Assembly (NCBI GenBank): GCA_964499285.1
Contig: CAZCLA010000006.1
Coordinates: 45,861-109,860 of the forward strand
Source of the DNA: JAGFIY01 sp964499285
Lineage (GTDB): Bacteria > Bacteroidota > Ignavibacteria > Ignavibacteriales > Melioribacteraceae
Direction of reading: 5' to 3'
DNA: 64,000 bases
The notes under the pieces are model-generated. The model saw only the letters and a program-made list of their open reading frames with translations, was not told the origin of the DNA and did not search any database. Every line of letters starts with the position of its first letter. The stretch's first letter is position 1. This document shows, piece after piece, positions 27,245 to 35,489 of this stretch. The translations under genes and the position numbers were made by a program.

Positions 27245-29549
27245 ACCCTCAACAAAAAAGAATAAAAAAAACAACCAGAGAAAAATTATTCTTTCGGCGG
27301 TTTCTACCGTGGTAATTGTGTTCTTAATTTCGATGTTCTTTTTTATTCAATATGTCGCAGAAGGACTTCCCTCATTGGAAGAATTGGAAAATCCTAAACC
27401 GAAACTTGCAAGTAATGTTTTCAGCAGTGATGGTGAACTTTTGGGAAGATTCTTCAGAGAGAACCGAATCGAAACCGAAATTGACAGCATTCCCAAATTT
27501 GTTGTCGATATGTTAATAGCAACCGAGGATCGTAAGTTCTTCGATCATTGGGGAGTCGATCTCGATAGATTTTATAAAGCAATGTTTAAAACAGTCTTCT
27601 TAGGTCAAAAACAAGGTGCGAGCACTATAACACAACAGCTTGCAAAAAATTTGTACGAATTGAAATTTCAAAAAGAATCGCTGTTTGATGTGGGAGTAAG
27701 AAAACTTCGTGAATGGATAACGGCAGTTCAGATTGAGGGAACATATACGAAGAAAGAGATTCTTGAAATGTATTTTAATATTTCCTACTTCGGCGAAGGT
27801 GCTTATGGAATCGAAACTGCTGCTAAAGTTTATTTCAATAAATCGTTGCGCGAGATTACAATTCCCGAAGCGGCAGTTCTGATTGCACTTCTCCGTTCTT
27901 CCGTCTATTATCATCCGGTTAAATACTACAACAATGCAATCCAAAGAAGAAACCTGGTAATGTATAACATGGTTGATTTTGGTGTATTGGAATCATCACT
28001 CTATGATTCCTTGAAAGCAACATCGATTGATGTAAATCTCGAAAGTATAAGCGAAGGTTTTATAAGTGATGCTGCCCCTCATTTTGTGGAATATGTGCGT
28101 CAACAACTAAATCAAATGGCGGATAAATATGAGTATGATTTGTACGAGGACGGATTGACAATTTACACAACACTCGATTTACGAATGCAGAAAATAGCAA
28201 CAAAAGCTGCGAAAGACCATTTAATGGAATTTCAGAAAAAATTTGACGGATATTGGAAATGGTCGAGACATAAAGATTTGTTGAATGAACACATTGATAA
28301 AGCAATAAAGAATCGGCTGGATTATAAGAACGCCGCAACTCAAGAGGAAAGAAAAGTAATCTATGAAGATCTCAAAAGGAATGTTGCTTTTGTGGACTCG
28401 GTGCAGAAACGTGCTCAAGAAATTGAAGTTGGTTTTGTTTGTATAGATGTTAAAACCGGGGAAGTAAAAGCGATGGTTGGCGGTAGAGACGACAATTTTA
28501 AATATGGATTAAATCATGTTACTCAAATCAAACGACAGCCGGGATCCTCATTCAAACCAATCATTTATACTGTTGCGATTGATAATGGACTTTATCCAGC
28601 ATATCCGATATTAAATCAAAGATTTATATTTGGAGAAAAGCCAATTGAATGGTCACCACAAAATTTCGATAGAACAACAGGCGGCTTTACAACCTTGAGA
28701 GAAGGATTGCAGCGTTCATTAAATTTAATCGCAGCAAGACTAGTAATCGAAGATCATGTTAAATTGACACAAGTTGGAAAATATGCTGAAAAAATGGGTA
28801 TCGACAGTCGGATCGAACTATTACCTGCAATTTCGCTTGGCGGTACTTCTGGCTTCACTCCGCTTGAGATGACAACCGTTTACGCCACCATTGCAAATCA
28901 TGGAATTTACAACAGTCCTATTTCAATAACAAAGATTGAGGATAAAGACGGAATTATTATCGATCAATTTAATTCCACTACTCGTGAAGCAATTTCTGCG
29001 GAGACGGCTTACATAATTACGAACATGATGGAAACAGTCGTTAACAGCGGTACAGGAAGCGCTGTGAGATCACGTTACAGTTTTTATAGACCCGCAGCAG
29101 GTAAAACCGGAACAACAAATGGTTATACTGACACATGGTTTTTAGGTTTTACGCCGCAATTGGCTGCTGGTGTTTGGGTAGGATTTGATGATCAAAGGAT
29201 TTCATTTACCAATACTTATGGAACCGGTTCGCAAGCAGCCCTGCCAATTTGGGCTATGTTTATGAAAGCAGTTTACGAAGAGTTCGATGAAGAACTTCCG
29301 CTTGAATATTTCGAAGCTCCGGAAAGCGGAGACGTTGTATCTGCTACTTTTTGCTACGAAACAATTTTTGAATTGGGAGATCCAAAATTATACTCAGCTG
29401 ACTGTATGTCAGGAACATATCAGGATATAATTAACACAAAAGATCTTCCGAGACCGTTCAATGCAGAGAAGGATACATCGATTAATATATTTGATAGATA
29501 TATGTGGATTGATTCAATGAGTCATGAAGCTATAGAAATTGTAGATTAG
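27237..29549 (+). CDS. class A penicillin-binding protein (PBP1A-like)
   Basis: 770 residues with a cytoplasmic basic N terminus and one membrane anchor (residues 19-42). The GT51 glycosyltransferase domain carries EDRKFFDHWGVD (catalytic Glu) and GASTITQQLAKNLY, near residues 95-140. The transpeptidase domain has PGSSFKP (SxxK nucleophile) near residue 435, SLN (second motif) and KTGTTNGYTD (KTGT). The enzyme polymerises lipid II and cross-links peptides in the periplasm. The ending (DRYMWIDSMSHEAIEIVD) is acidic. It overlaps lpxH by eight bases, so the two may be co-transcribed, and is followed by tRNA-Leu. Confidence 0.94.
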   Translation: MNKPSTKKNKKNNQRKIILSAVSTVVIVFLISMFFFIQYVAEGLPSLEELENPKPKLASNVFSSDGELLGRFFRENRIETEIDSIPKFVVDMLIATEDRKFFDHWGVDLDRFYKAMFKTVFLGQKQGASTITQQLAKNLYELKFQKESLFDVGVRKLREWITAVQIEGTYTKKEILEMYFNISYFGEGAYGIETAAKVYFNKSLREITIPEAAVLIALLRSSVYYHPVKYYNNAIQRRNLVMYNMVDFGVLESSLYDSLKATSIDVNLESISEGFISDAAPHFVEYVRQQLNQMADKYEYDLYEDGLTIYTTLDLRMQKIATKAAKDHLMEFQKKFDGYWKWSRHKDLLNEHIDKAIKNRLDYKNAATQEERKVIYEDLKRNVAFVDSVQKRAQEIEVGFVCIDVKTGEVKAMVGGRDDNFKYGLNHVTQIKRQPGSSFKPIIYTVAIDNGLYPAYPILNQRFIFGEKPIEWSPQNFDRTTGGFTTLREGLQRSLNLIAARLVIEDHVKLTQVGKYAEKMGIDSRIELLPAISLGGTSGFTPLEMTTVYATIANHGIYNSPISITKIEDKDGIIIDQFNSTTREAISAETAYIITNMMETVVNSGTGSAVRSRYSFYRPAAGKTGTTNGYTDTWFLGFTPQLAAGVWVGFDDQRISFTNTYGTGSQAALPIWAMFMKAVYEEFDEELPLEYFEAPESGDVVSATFCYETIFELGDPKLYSADCMSGTYQDIINTKDLPRPFNAEKDTSINIFDRYMWIDSMSHEAIEIVD

Positions 29550-29608
29550 AATTTGTAATTCGAAATTTCTTACTTAATTTTACATTCTTGTTTTATACAT
29601 TGTGATAT

Positions 29609-29692
29609 GCCCGGATGGCGGAATTGGTAGACGCGCTAGGTTCAGGGTCTAGTTGGAGCAATCCAGTGCAGGTTCGACTCCTGTTCCGGGCA
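29609..29692 (+). tRNA. tRNA-Leu (anticodon CAG)
   Basis: The acceptor stem GCCCGGA (29609-29615) pairs with TCCGGGC (29685-29691). The D arm has TGGCGGAATTGGTAGACGCG as in class II Leu tRNAs. The anticodon loop is TTCAGGG with anticodon CAG, closed by CTAGG/TCTAG including one G-U pair. A long variable arm (TGGA/TCCA) and the T arm GCAGGTTCGACTCCTGT follow. The 3' CCA is not encoded. It lies 24 bases before hpnC. Confidence 0.96.
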
Positions 29693-29716
29693 CATGTTTA
29701 ATTTATTTAATTTTTA

Positions 29717-30568
29717 TTGAATCTTGAAAAAGCATATCTGAAAGCCCAAGAGTTCACCAAAGCTCATTACGAAAACTTTCCGGTTATTTCATTTATTTTA
29801 CCGAAGAATCTTAGAAAACATATAGCTGTTGTTTATCAGTTCGCTCGACAGGCAGACGATATTGCTGATGAAGGGACTGAACCACCTGAAAGAAAACTAG
29901 CTGAATTGGAAGAGTACCGAAATAAATTTAAAGACTGTTTAGAAAAAAAATATGCTGATGAATTTTGGTTTGCACTTTCAAATACTATTTCAACAAAGAA
30001 TTTAACACCGGAAAATTTTCTTAATTTGATAAAAGCTTTTGAGTGTGATGTAACAAAAAATCGCTTCGAAAACTTTTCTGAAATTTTAGATTACTGTTCA
30101 CTATCTGCAAATCCGGTTGGGAGAATAATTTTAGAACTTCATCATATTAGTTCACCGGATGCATTAAAGTTTTCCGATTATATATGCACGGCTCTTCAAT
30201 TGACAAATTTTTACCAGGATATTTCAATAGATACTAAAAACAATCGGATTTATATCCCGATTGATGAGTTGAAATCATTCGAGTTAAGTGAGGATGATTT
30301 TCTGAATCTTCGTTACGATAGTATGTTCAAAAATTTAATTGAATATCAAGTCAAACGCACACAAGAAATTTTTGACAAGGGAAAACCACTTCTTCAGAAA
30401 CTGCCGGGGCGATTGAGACGTCAAATCAAATGGACTATTCTTGGCGGGGAAGCAATTTTAAAAAAAATAACAAGAATAGATTACCGTGTTAACGATTTTC
30501 GCCCTAAATTGAATAAGATTGATTATATTATTTTGGGTCTAAAAGCAATAATGTGGGATAAATCATAA
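29717..30568 (+). CDS. hpnC: squalene synthase HpnC-like protein
   Basis: 283 residues from a TTG. It is a squalene/phytoene synthase-fold enzyme with the first Asp-rich motif QFARQADDIADEG (residues 42-54) and the second NFYQDISIDTKNNRIYIP. HpnC converts hydroxysqualene-pathway intermediates: in the HpnCDE route HpnD makes presqualene diphosphate, HpnC converts it to hydroxysqualene and HpnE reduces that to squalene. The gene order hpnC-hpnD-hpnE here is the standard one. The TTG is supported by the conserved start of the alignable region (KAYLKAQEFTKAHYENFPV). A cyclase is not in the window. Confidence 0.88.
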   Translation: MNLEKAYLKAQEFTKAHYENFPVISFILPKNLRKHIAVVYQFARQADDIADEGTEPPERKLAELEEYRNKFKDCLEKKYADEFWFALSNTISTKNLTPENFLNLIKAFECDVTKNRFENFSEILDYCSLSANPVGRIILELHHISSPDALKFSDYICTALQLTNFYQDISIDTKNNRIYIPIDELKSFELSEDDFLNLRYDSMFKNLIEYQVKRTQEIFDKGKPLLQKLPGRLRRQIKWTILGGEAILKKITRIDYRVNDFRPKLNKIDYIILGLKAIMWDKS

Positions 30569-31404
30569 AACAATCAAAACAAATAGCGAAAGAAAGCAAA
30601 AGCAGTTTTTACTATGCATTCAGTCTGCTGCCTCAACACAAACGTGAGGCGATGAACACAATCTATGCGTTCTGCCGCAGAACCGACGATATTGTTGATA
30701 TCGATTATCATCCGGAGGATCTTAAATACGAAAATTTAAGAAGATGGCGGAACGAGTTAGAAAAATCGATTTACGGAATTTCCGACTACACCCTTCTTAA
30801 TAAACTTTCTGCTATTATTAAACAATTTAATATTCCGATTGAACCTTTCTTTGAACTGATAAGCGGTATGGAAATGGACTTACAGAAAAACAGATATATT
30901 CATGTTGAGGATTTGATTCAGTATTGTTACCGCGTTGCTTCAACAGTTGGTTTAATGTGCATTGAAATTTTCGGATATAAAAATAAATCGGCTCGGGATT
31001 ATGCGGTTAATTTGGGAGTCGCAATGCAGTTGACGAATATTATTCGTGATGTTAAAAAAGACGCAGACTTTGGAAGAATTTATCTTCCTCAAACAGATTT
31101 AGATGCTTTCAATTATTCCGAAAAGGATTTAGCTCAAAATATTTATAATAAACATTTTGTTGACCTTATGAGTTTTGAAGCAGCCCGTGCAAAGGATTAT
31201 TTTAATAAAGCGAATTTATCACTTGATTATGAAGATAAACCTTCGATGTTTGCCGCAAGAGCAATGCAGCACATCTATACAAAACTTCTATATAAACTTG
31301 AAGCAAAACAATTTAATGTATTTGAAGAAAACATAAATGTTTCTAAACTTGAAAAAACATCGATTGCACTTGGTGTTTGGGCAAAGTATAGTCTAGTATA
31401 TTAG
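30562..31404 (+). CDS. hpnD: presqualene diphosphate synthase HpnD-like protein, start uncertain
   Basis: Squalene/phytoene synthase fold with CRRTDDIVDID (first DDxxD) and NIIRDVKKDADFGRIYLP (second motif). The first standard start is the ATG at 30652, but that drops the conserved SSFYYAFSLLP block (30601-30633), which lies in the same open frame and belongs to every family member I know. The frame is open upstream to the stop at 30559-30561 and contains no ATG, GTG or TTG; only ATC (30562), ATA (30565 and 30583) and CTG. The interval given is therefore the maximum. A non-AUG start overlapping the hpnC stop, or a base error, would explain it. Function is otherwise well supported by hpnC and hpnE on each side. 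Confidence 0.82.
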   Translation: MIKQSKQIAKESKSSFYYAFSLLPQHKREAMNTIYAFCRRTDDIVDIDYHPEDLKYENLRRWRNELEKSIYGISDYTLLNKLSAIIKQFNIPIEPFFELISGMEMDLQKNRYIHVEDLIQYCYRVASTVGLMCIEIFGYKNKSARDYAVNLGVAMQLTNIIRDVKKDADFGRIYLPQTDLDAFNYSEKDLAQNIYNKHFVDLMSFEAARAKDYFNKANLSLDYEDKPSMFAARAMQHIYTKLLYKLEAKQFNVFEENINVSKLEKTSIALGVWAKYSLVY

Positions 31405-32715
31405 ATGAAAAAAGTTTTAGTTATCGGTGGAGGATTATCCGGTCTTAGCACAGCGGTTTACCTTTCAAAAAATAATTTCAAAGTTACACTTCTTGAAGCA
31501 GCACCAAAATTAGGCGGAAGAACTTATTCATTCTACGATAAAGTGCTTGATCTCGAAATCGACAACGGTCAGCATATTATGATGAGTTGTTACAGGGCAA
31601 CACTCGATTTTTTAGGACTAATCGGCAGCAAAGAAAAATTGCACATTGAAGATAAATTGGATTTACTCTTCAGAGATCCTGGATATAAAGATGTAGAAAT
31701 AAAATCGCTAGGTATTTTTTATCCTTTCGATTTGATATTCGGATTATTGTTTGCAAAAGGAATAACAATCCAAGAGAAATTTCGGCTCAAAATCTTCTTC
31801 GCAAAGTTGATTTTTCAAAAGGAGAGCAAACTACAGACCCTTACTGTATATGAATGGTTAAAAATTAACAGTCAGTCCGAGAACCTAATTGAAAAGTTCT
31901 GGTCTGTTTTAGTTCTCGGAACGATGAATACTTCACCGTGTAAAGCTTCGGCAGGAACTTTTTTCAAAGTTCTCAAAAATGTTTTTTTGAAAGGCGGAAA
32001 TGGTTATAAAATGGTAATTCCCAAAACCGGGCTTTCAAAAATATTTTGTGAACCGGCCGAAAAATTTATTGCAGAACATAATGGCAACATCATTAAATCT
32101 GAAAGAATCGAAAATGTATCAGTAAAGAATGACACGATTGTTCAAGTTGATTCAAATAAAAATAACTATACTGGTTATGATTATTATGTCGCTGCAGTTC
32201 CTTACAGTGCTATTAGTAAGTTGGTCGAAATTTCTAAAATGGATTTTCAATTTTCACCTATTGTTACTGTTCACATAAAGATGGATACCTCTGAGTTTGA
32301 TAGAAAATATTATGCATTTCTGAACTCACCGATTCATTGGATTTTTATTCATCAAAATCATGTTTCATGTGTTACAAGTGACGCAGAAAACATAGCTGCT
32401 CTAAGTGAAGAAGAAATAAAAAATGTTGTTCTCGCGGAACTTGAAAAAATATTTTCCAAAAAAGTTTTTTACTTAGATTCGATGAAAGTAATAAAAGAGA
32501 AACGAGCAACCTTCATTCCTTCTGTACAAATTGAAAAACAAAGAAAAAATATTAAGTGCAGTATTGAGAATCTTTTTCTCGCCGGTGATTGGACAACACC
32601 CGATTTACCTTCAACAATTGAAAGTGCTGTGATGAGCGGAATAAATATATCTTCTAATATTATAAGATTAAGTGAAAATAGCCGTAAAAACAGAGGAGAT
32701 ATCCGTTTTACTTGA
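31405..32715 (+). CDS. hpnE: hydroxysqualene dehydroxylase HpnE-like FAD oxidoreductase
   Basis: 436 residues. The N-terminal Rossmann motif IGGGLSGLSTAVYL (residues 6-19) and GGRTYSF bind FAD. The C-terminal FAD block reads LFLAGDWTTPDLPSTIESAVMSG, as in the carotenoid desaturase superfamily. HpnE reduces hydroxysqualene to squalene. It starts on the base after the hpnD stop. Together hpnCDE supply squalene for hopanoids or other triterpenoids; the cyclase must lie elsewhere. Confidence 0.92.
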   Translation: MKKVLVIGGGLSGLSTAVYLSKNNFKVTLLEAAPKLGGRTYSFYDKVLDLEIDNGQHIMMSCYRATLDFLGLIGSKEKLHIEDKLDLLFRDPGYKDVEIKSLGIFYPFDLIFGLLFAKGITIQEKFRLKIFFAKLIFQKESKLQTLTVYEWLKINSQSENLIEKFWSVLVLGTMNTSPCKASAGTFFKVLKNVFLKGGNGYKMVIPKTGLSKIFCEPAEKFIAEHNGNIIKSERIENVSVKNDTIVQVDSNKNNYTGYDYYVAAVPYSAISKLVEISKMDFQFSPIVTVHIKMDTSEFDRKYYAFLNSPIHWIFIHQNHVSCVTSDAENIAALSEEEIKNVVLAELEKIFSKKVFYLDSMKVIKEKRATFIPSVQIEKQRKNIKCSIENLFLAGDWTTPDLPSTIESAVMSGINISSNIIRLSENSRKNRGDIRFT

Positions 32716-32739
32716 CATAAATGTCTTAATTAGTTAAAT
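32712..32739 (+). promoter_or_regulatory. possible promoter with dyad before citrate synthase
   Basis: TTGACA at 32712-32717 is followed after 16 bases by TTAAAT (32734-32739), four of six matches. The -35 region overlaps a 12-base dyad, GACAT-AA-ATGTC (32714-32725), which could be an operator. The start codon at 32771 is preceded by a strong AAGGAGGA ribosome site. Confidence 0.4.
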
Positions 32740-32770
32740 AGAAGTTATTCTTTTCTACAAGGAGGATAGT

Positions 32771-34075
32771 ATGTCGAATTTAAAATCAAAACTTCAAGAA
32801 AAAATTGAAGGCTGGCGCCCCCGAACGACAAAATTGATCAAAGAATATGGTGATGTTAAACTTGGTGAAGTCACGATAGGTCAAGCGATTGGGGGAATGC
32901 GAGGAGTTAAGTGTTTAACAACCGATATTTCATATCTCGATCCAATGGAAGGTATTCGTTTCAGAGGTTTTACAATACCTGAAACATTAGAAAAACTTCC
33001 GAAAGTGCCGGGCAAAGAAACGCCTTATGTTGAAGGATTTTTCTATCTTCTTCTTACAGGGGAAATACCTTCGGAAGCGGATGTAAAAGAAGTTGCTACG
33101 GAATTCAACAAAAGAAAAATAGTTCCCGATTACGTGTTTGATATTCTTAAAGCGATGCCGGAAGATAGTCACCCGATGGTTATGTTTTCAACAGCAATTC
33201 TTTCGATGCAGCGTGAATCCGAATTTGTTAGGCAGTATAACGAAGGCCTTAACAAAATGGATATGTGGGCTCCTACTTATGAAGATGCTCTTAATCTGCT
33301 TGCAAGACTTCCCCAAATTGCTGCCTTTATTTATCGTTATAAGTACAAAGGCGGACAGATCATTGATCCGGATCCTGATCTTGATATGGGCGGAAACTTT
33401 GCGCATATGATGGGTGTTGATGCACCCTACGATGATCTTTCAAGACTCTATTTCATTCTGCACAGTGATCATGAAAGCGGAAACGTTTCTGCACATACCG
33501 GTCACTTGGTTGCAAGTGCATTGTCAGATATTTATTACTCAATCAGTGCCATGATTAACGGTTTGGCAGGACCTCTGCACGGGTTGGCAAATCAAGAAGT
33601 TTTAAGATGGCTTCACGGAGTAAGCGAACAGATGGGAGGCAAAATCCCAACAGAAGAAGAAATGAAAAAATTTGTTTGGGATACTTTGAATTCCGGACAG
33701 GTAATTCCGGGATTCGGTCACGCGGTTTTAAGAAAAACTGATCCTCGTTACACTGCTCAGCGCGAATTTTGTTTGAAGCATCTTCCTGATGATCCGTTAT
33801 TTAAATATGTTGACGTGCTTTACAAAGTGACCCCGCCAATACTTGAAGAGCAAGGTAAAGCAAAAAATCCTTGGCCTAATGTTGATGCACAATCGGGTGT
33901 TATTCAATGGCATTATGGAGTTAGAGAATATGATTTTTACACAGTTCTATTTGGTGTCGGACGTGCACTGGGAGTATGTGCAAATATTATCTGGGATAGA
34001 GCTTTAGGATATCCTATCGAACGTCCTAAATCCCTGACAACGGATATGCTGGAACAAGTTGCCGGCATTAAATAA
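32771..34075 (+). CDS. citrate synthase, mitochondrial/eukaryotic type
   Basis: 434 residues. The N-terminal block GQAIGGMRGVKCL and LDPMEGIRFRGFTIPE match mitochondrial citrate synthase more than the E. coli hexameric type. Catalytic residues are all visible: His in GPLHGLANQEV, His in GFGHAVLRKTDPRY and Asp in VDAQSG. It condenses oxaloacetate and acetyl-CoA to citrate, entering the TCA cycle. A strong Shine-Dalgarno (AAGGAGGA) precedes the ATG, and a clear terminator follows at 34099, so it is probably a single-gene transcript. I keep gltA out of the symbol because this subfamily is distinct. Confidence 0.94.
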   Translation: MSNLKSKLQEKIEGWRPRTTKLIKEYGDVKLGEVTIGQAIGGMRGVKCLTTDISYLDPMEGIRFRGFTIPETLEKLPKVPGKETPYVEGFFYLLLTGEIPSEADVKEVATEFNKRKIVPDYVFDILKAMPEDSHPMVMFSTAILSMQRESEFVRQYNEGLNKMDMWAPTYEDALNLLARLPQIAAFIYRYKYKGGQIIDPDPDLDMGGNFAHMMGVDAPYDDLSRLYFILHSDHESGNVSAHTGHLVASALSDIYYSISAMINGLAGPLHGLANQEVLRWLHGVSEQMGGKIPTEEEMKKFVWDTLNSGQVIPGFGHAVLRKTDPRYTAQREFCLKHLPDDPLFKYVDVLYKVTPPILEEQGKAKNPWPNVDAQSGVIQWHYGVREYDFYTVLFGVGRALGVCANIIWDRALGYPIERPKSLTTDMLEQVAGIK

Positions 34076-34098
34076 ATTATTAGTAATTATTTTATGTT

Positions 34099-34129
34099 AA
34101 GGATAGGAGTAATTTCCTATCCTTTTTTT
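34099..34129 (+). terminator. rho-independent terminator after citrate synthase
   Basis: AAGGATAGGA (34099-34108) pairs perfectly with TCCTATCCTT (34115-34124) around a 6-base loop, followed by a run of seven T bases. It closes the citrate synthase transcript. Confidence 0.93.
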
Positions 34130-34184
34130 ATTTTAAACCGTCGATTAACGCAACCATCTAATAATGAAATTTTTTGGAGGATTG

Positions 34185-35489
34185 ATGAAAAAAATACTGT
34201 TGGCAATATTTTTTACAATTTCGATTTCAGCACAAACATCCGTCGAAGATGTTAATGAAATTCAATTGGAAAACGGAATGAAAATTTTTGTGATGGAAGA
34301 TCATTCAATACCTAATGCAAATATGTATTTGTTTTGGAAAGTAGGATCACGAAATGAAAATCCTGGAATTACAGGACTTTCTCATTTCTTTGAACATATG
34401 ATGTTCAATGGATCTAAAAAATATGGACCGAAAATGTTTGATAGGGTAATGGAAGCAAACGGAGGGGCTAATAATGCTTACACTTCGCAGGACGTTACGG
34501 TTTATACTGATTGGTTCCCAAGTTCTTCTCTTGAAGTGATTTTTGATCTTGAAGCAGACAGAATTGCCAACCTCAATTTCGATGATGAAATGATTGAAAG
34601 CGAAAGAGGCGTGATTCTTTCCGAGAGAAGTACGGGACTCGAAAACAGTAATTTTCAAAAACTTGGTGAGCAAGTTCTTTCAGTAGCCTTTTCGGCTCAT
34701 CCATACGGCTGGTCAGTGATAGGGCATGAATCCGATATAAAAAATTGGACAAAGCAAGATCTGCAGAATTACTTCGCAACATATTACGCTCCAAATAACT
34801 GCACAGTTGTAATATGCGGAGATGTAAGGTTGGATGAGGTTGAGCGTTTGGCAAAAAAATATTTTGAACCAATAAAATCAAATGATCCTCCACGGAAAAT
34901 TCATACGGTAGAACCACCACAGGAAGGAGAAAAAAGAGTTAAGGTAATTAAGGAAGTCTCTTCACCGAATATCATGATTGTTTATCACATCCCCGAGAGT
35001 AAACATCCTGATTACTATGCGTTGGATCTGTTGAGTTCGATACTTTCTTCAGGTAAATCCTCGCGATTGTATTCATCGATAATTGACGGATATGCTGCGG
35101 CTACTAATGTTTTCAGTTACACAGATGATTCGTTTGATCCTTCATTGTTTACTGTGTTTTCTACTGCTTCGCAAGGAGTTAGTTCGGACTCGCTCGAACT
35201 TCTCATTCTAAGCGAAATCGAAAAAATGAAGACCGAGGGCGTTACTGAAAAGGAACTGCAGAAAGTTAAAAACCAAAAATTAATTGGCTTTTACAGATCG
35301 ATGGAAACTATAAATGGCAGGGCAAATACTTTAGGTACTTATCAATTGTTTTTTGATGACTATAGGAAAATGTTCAGTGCACCGGACGATTATAAAAAAG
35401 TTACAGTCGAAGATATTAAAAGAGTCGCTGAAAAATATCTAACAACTAAAAACAGAACGGTTGGTATTCTGGAAGGGGAGAATAAATGA
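34185..35489 (+). CDS. M16 family zinc peptidase, catalytic member
   Basis: 434 residues from the ATG at 34185, chosen because GGAGG (34176-34180) lies four bases upstream and a signal peptide (MKKILLAIFFTISISA/Q) follows directly; an upstream ATG at 34164 lacks these. The inverted zinc motif HFFEH (HxxEH) with downstream Glu residues marks a catalytically active M16 pitrilysin-type peptidase. The C-terminal M16 half follows. It is exported to the periplasm or outer membrane. The next gene, overlapping by four bases, is an M16 protein without the zinc motif; such pairs form heterodimers in which this copy cleaves. Confidence 0.92.
   Translation: MKKILLAIFFTISISAQTSVEDVNEIQLENGMKIFVMEDHSIPNANMYLFWKVGSRNENPGITGLSHFFEHMMFNGSKKYGPKMFDRVMEANGGANNAYTSQDVTVYTDWFPSSSLEVIFDLEADRIANLNFDDEMIESERGVILSERSTGLENSNFQKLGEQVLSVAFSAHPYGWSVIGHESDIKNWTKQDLQNYFATYYAPNNCTVVICGDVRLDEVERLAKKYFEPIKSNDPPRKIHTVEPPQEGEKRVKVIKEVSSPNIMIVYHIPESKHPDYYALDLLSSILSSGKSSRLYSSIIDGYAAATNVFSYTDDSFDPSLFTVFSTASQGVSSDSLELLILSEIEKMKTEGVTEKELQKVKNQKLIGFYRSMETINGRANTLGTYQLFFDDYRKMFSAPDDYKKVTVEDIKRVAEKYLTTKNRTVGILEGENK

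Noticed and set aside
29609..29692. tRNA-Leu as an integration site for a genomic island
   Set aside because: No integrase, no repeat of the tRNA 3' end downstream, and the following genes (hpnCDE, citrate synthase) are ordinary chromosomal genes.
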